Shown here: positions 6,562-6,702 of the stretch, piece by piece | Numbering within the stretch: position 1 is the stretch's first letter | Layout: each line of letters opens with the position of its first letter | From: an archaeon | GTDB taxonomy: Archaea; Methanobacteriota; Methanobacteria; Methanobacteriales; Methanobacteriaceae | DNA: 6,702 nt | Assembly: GCA_024409145.1 (NCBI GenBank) | Contig: JAKSUF010000077.1 | Location: forward strand, 1 to 6,702 | Reading direction: 5' to 3' | Made by a program: the position numbers and the translations under genes | Notes under the pieces: model-generated | Databases searched by the model: none | Told to the model about the DNA's origin: nothing | Seen by the model: the letters and a program-made list of their open reading frames with translations, nothing else

Positions 6562-6702
6562 ACGAAATATGGTAATAAAATAAGAATACCATCGTTAGGG
6601 TGTGTGCAAATAGGCGATAATGTTGAAGTGGGAGCACATGATAATATTTCGCGGGGATCTGGTAAAAATACGATAATAGGTAATTATGTAAAATTGGATG
6701 CA
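6562..6702 (+). pseudogene. Partial LpxD-like hexapeptide-repeat acyltransferase, start missing, runs off window
   Basis: Forty-seven codons are open from after a TAA (6559-6561) to the window edge, read from ACG at 6562. They translate as a fragment with KIRIPSLGCVQIGDNVEVGA, then HDNISRGSGKNTIIGNYVKLDA. This follows the central left-handed beta-helix of LpxD, which normally reads roughly KIPQ(I/L)G-R-V-IGD-VEIGA-TTIDRG-DT-IG-G-K-DN. LpxD adds an N-acyl chain to a UDP-amino sugar; in archaea, which lack lipid A, relatives are more likely to modify surface-polysaccharide sugars. There is no ATG in the frame, the usual 150-190 upstream residues are absent, and stops lie at 6559 and 6535. The short frame before the stop (ICYK, stop, TKYG) could be a decayed continuation with TAA replacing CAA. 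The codons TCG and CGG and about 38% GC differ from the neighbouring genes. It could be a pseudogene, a transferred remnant, or a contig-end join. Confidence 0.6.

Noticed and set aside
6604..6702. GTG at 6604 as a true start for the LpxD-like frame
   Set aside because: It falls inside a conserved beta-helix repeat, lacks a ribosome binding site, and would discard family-typical residues that are still readable upstream of it.

Overview
The window looks like chromosome of an AT-rich methanogenic archaeon of the order Methanobacteriales, most likely Methanobrevibacter or Methanosphaera. Three things point there: the archaea-only tRNA amidotransferase pair GatD/GatE, archaeal promoter signals (TTTATATA-type TATA boxes about 25 bases before a plausible start site) with AGGTGAT/GGAGG ribosome binding sites, and intergenic DNA that is almost pure A+T with U-rich terminator tracts. 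The genus is inference; no rRNA or tRNA gene is present to settle it.

All six intact genes lie on the minus strand, so transcription runs from right to left. At the right, gatD and gatE form a tight two-gene operon (8 bases apart, the gatE ribosome binding site overlapping the gatD stop codon). They encode the Glu-tRNA(Gln) amidotransferase that makes Gln-tRNA(Gln). A 119-base spacer made of three tandem 38-39 base units separates gatE from an alpha/beta-hydrolase gene of unknown substrate. A 213-base AT-rich spacer with a good TATA box leads into nadA (quinolinate synthase, NAD biosynthesis). A poly-A/T spacer with a pentanucleotide microsatellite follows, then a probable two-gene unit with its own promoter: an unrecognised 83-residue protein and a rubrerythrin (peroxide detoxification). 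The left edge is a 31-base direct repeat carrying U-rich terminator tracts.

At the extreme right edge, on the plus strand and divergent from gatD, is a 47-codon open stretch without an ATG that reads as the middle of an LpxD-like left-handed beta-helix acyltransferase. It is a broken or partial gene with less AT-rich DNA and rare codons (CGG, TCG), and it may be a transferred remnant or an assembly join.

The genes are mostly housekeeping and stress functions and I see no convincing new multi-gene system. The points most worth a second look are the LpxD-like fragment, the triplicated unit between gatE and the hydrolase gene, the small orphan protein linked to rubrerythrin, and the lysine-rich N-terminal extension of GatE.
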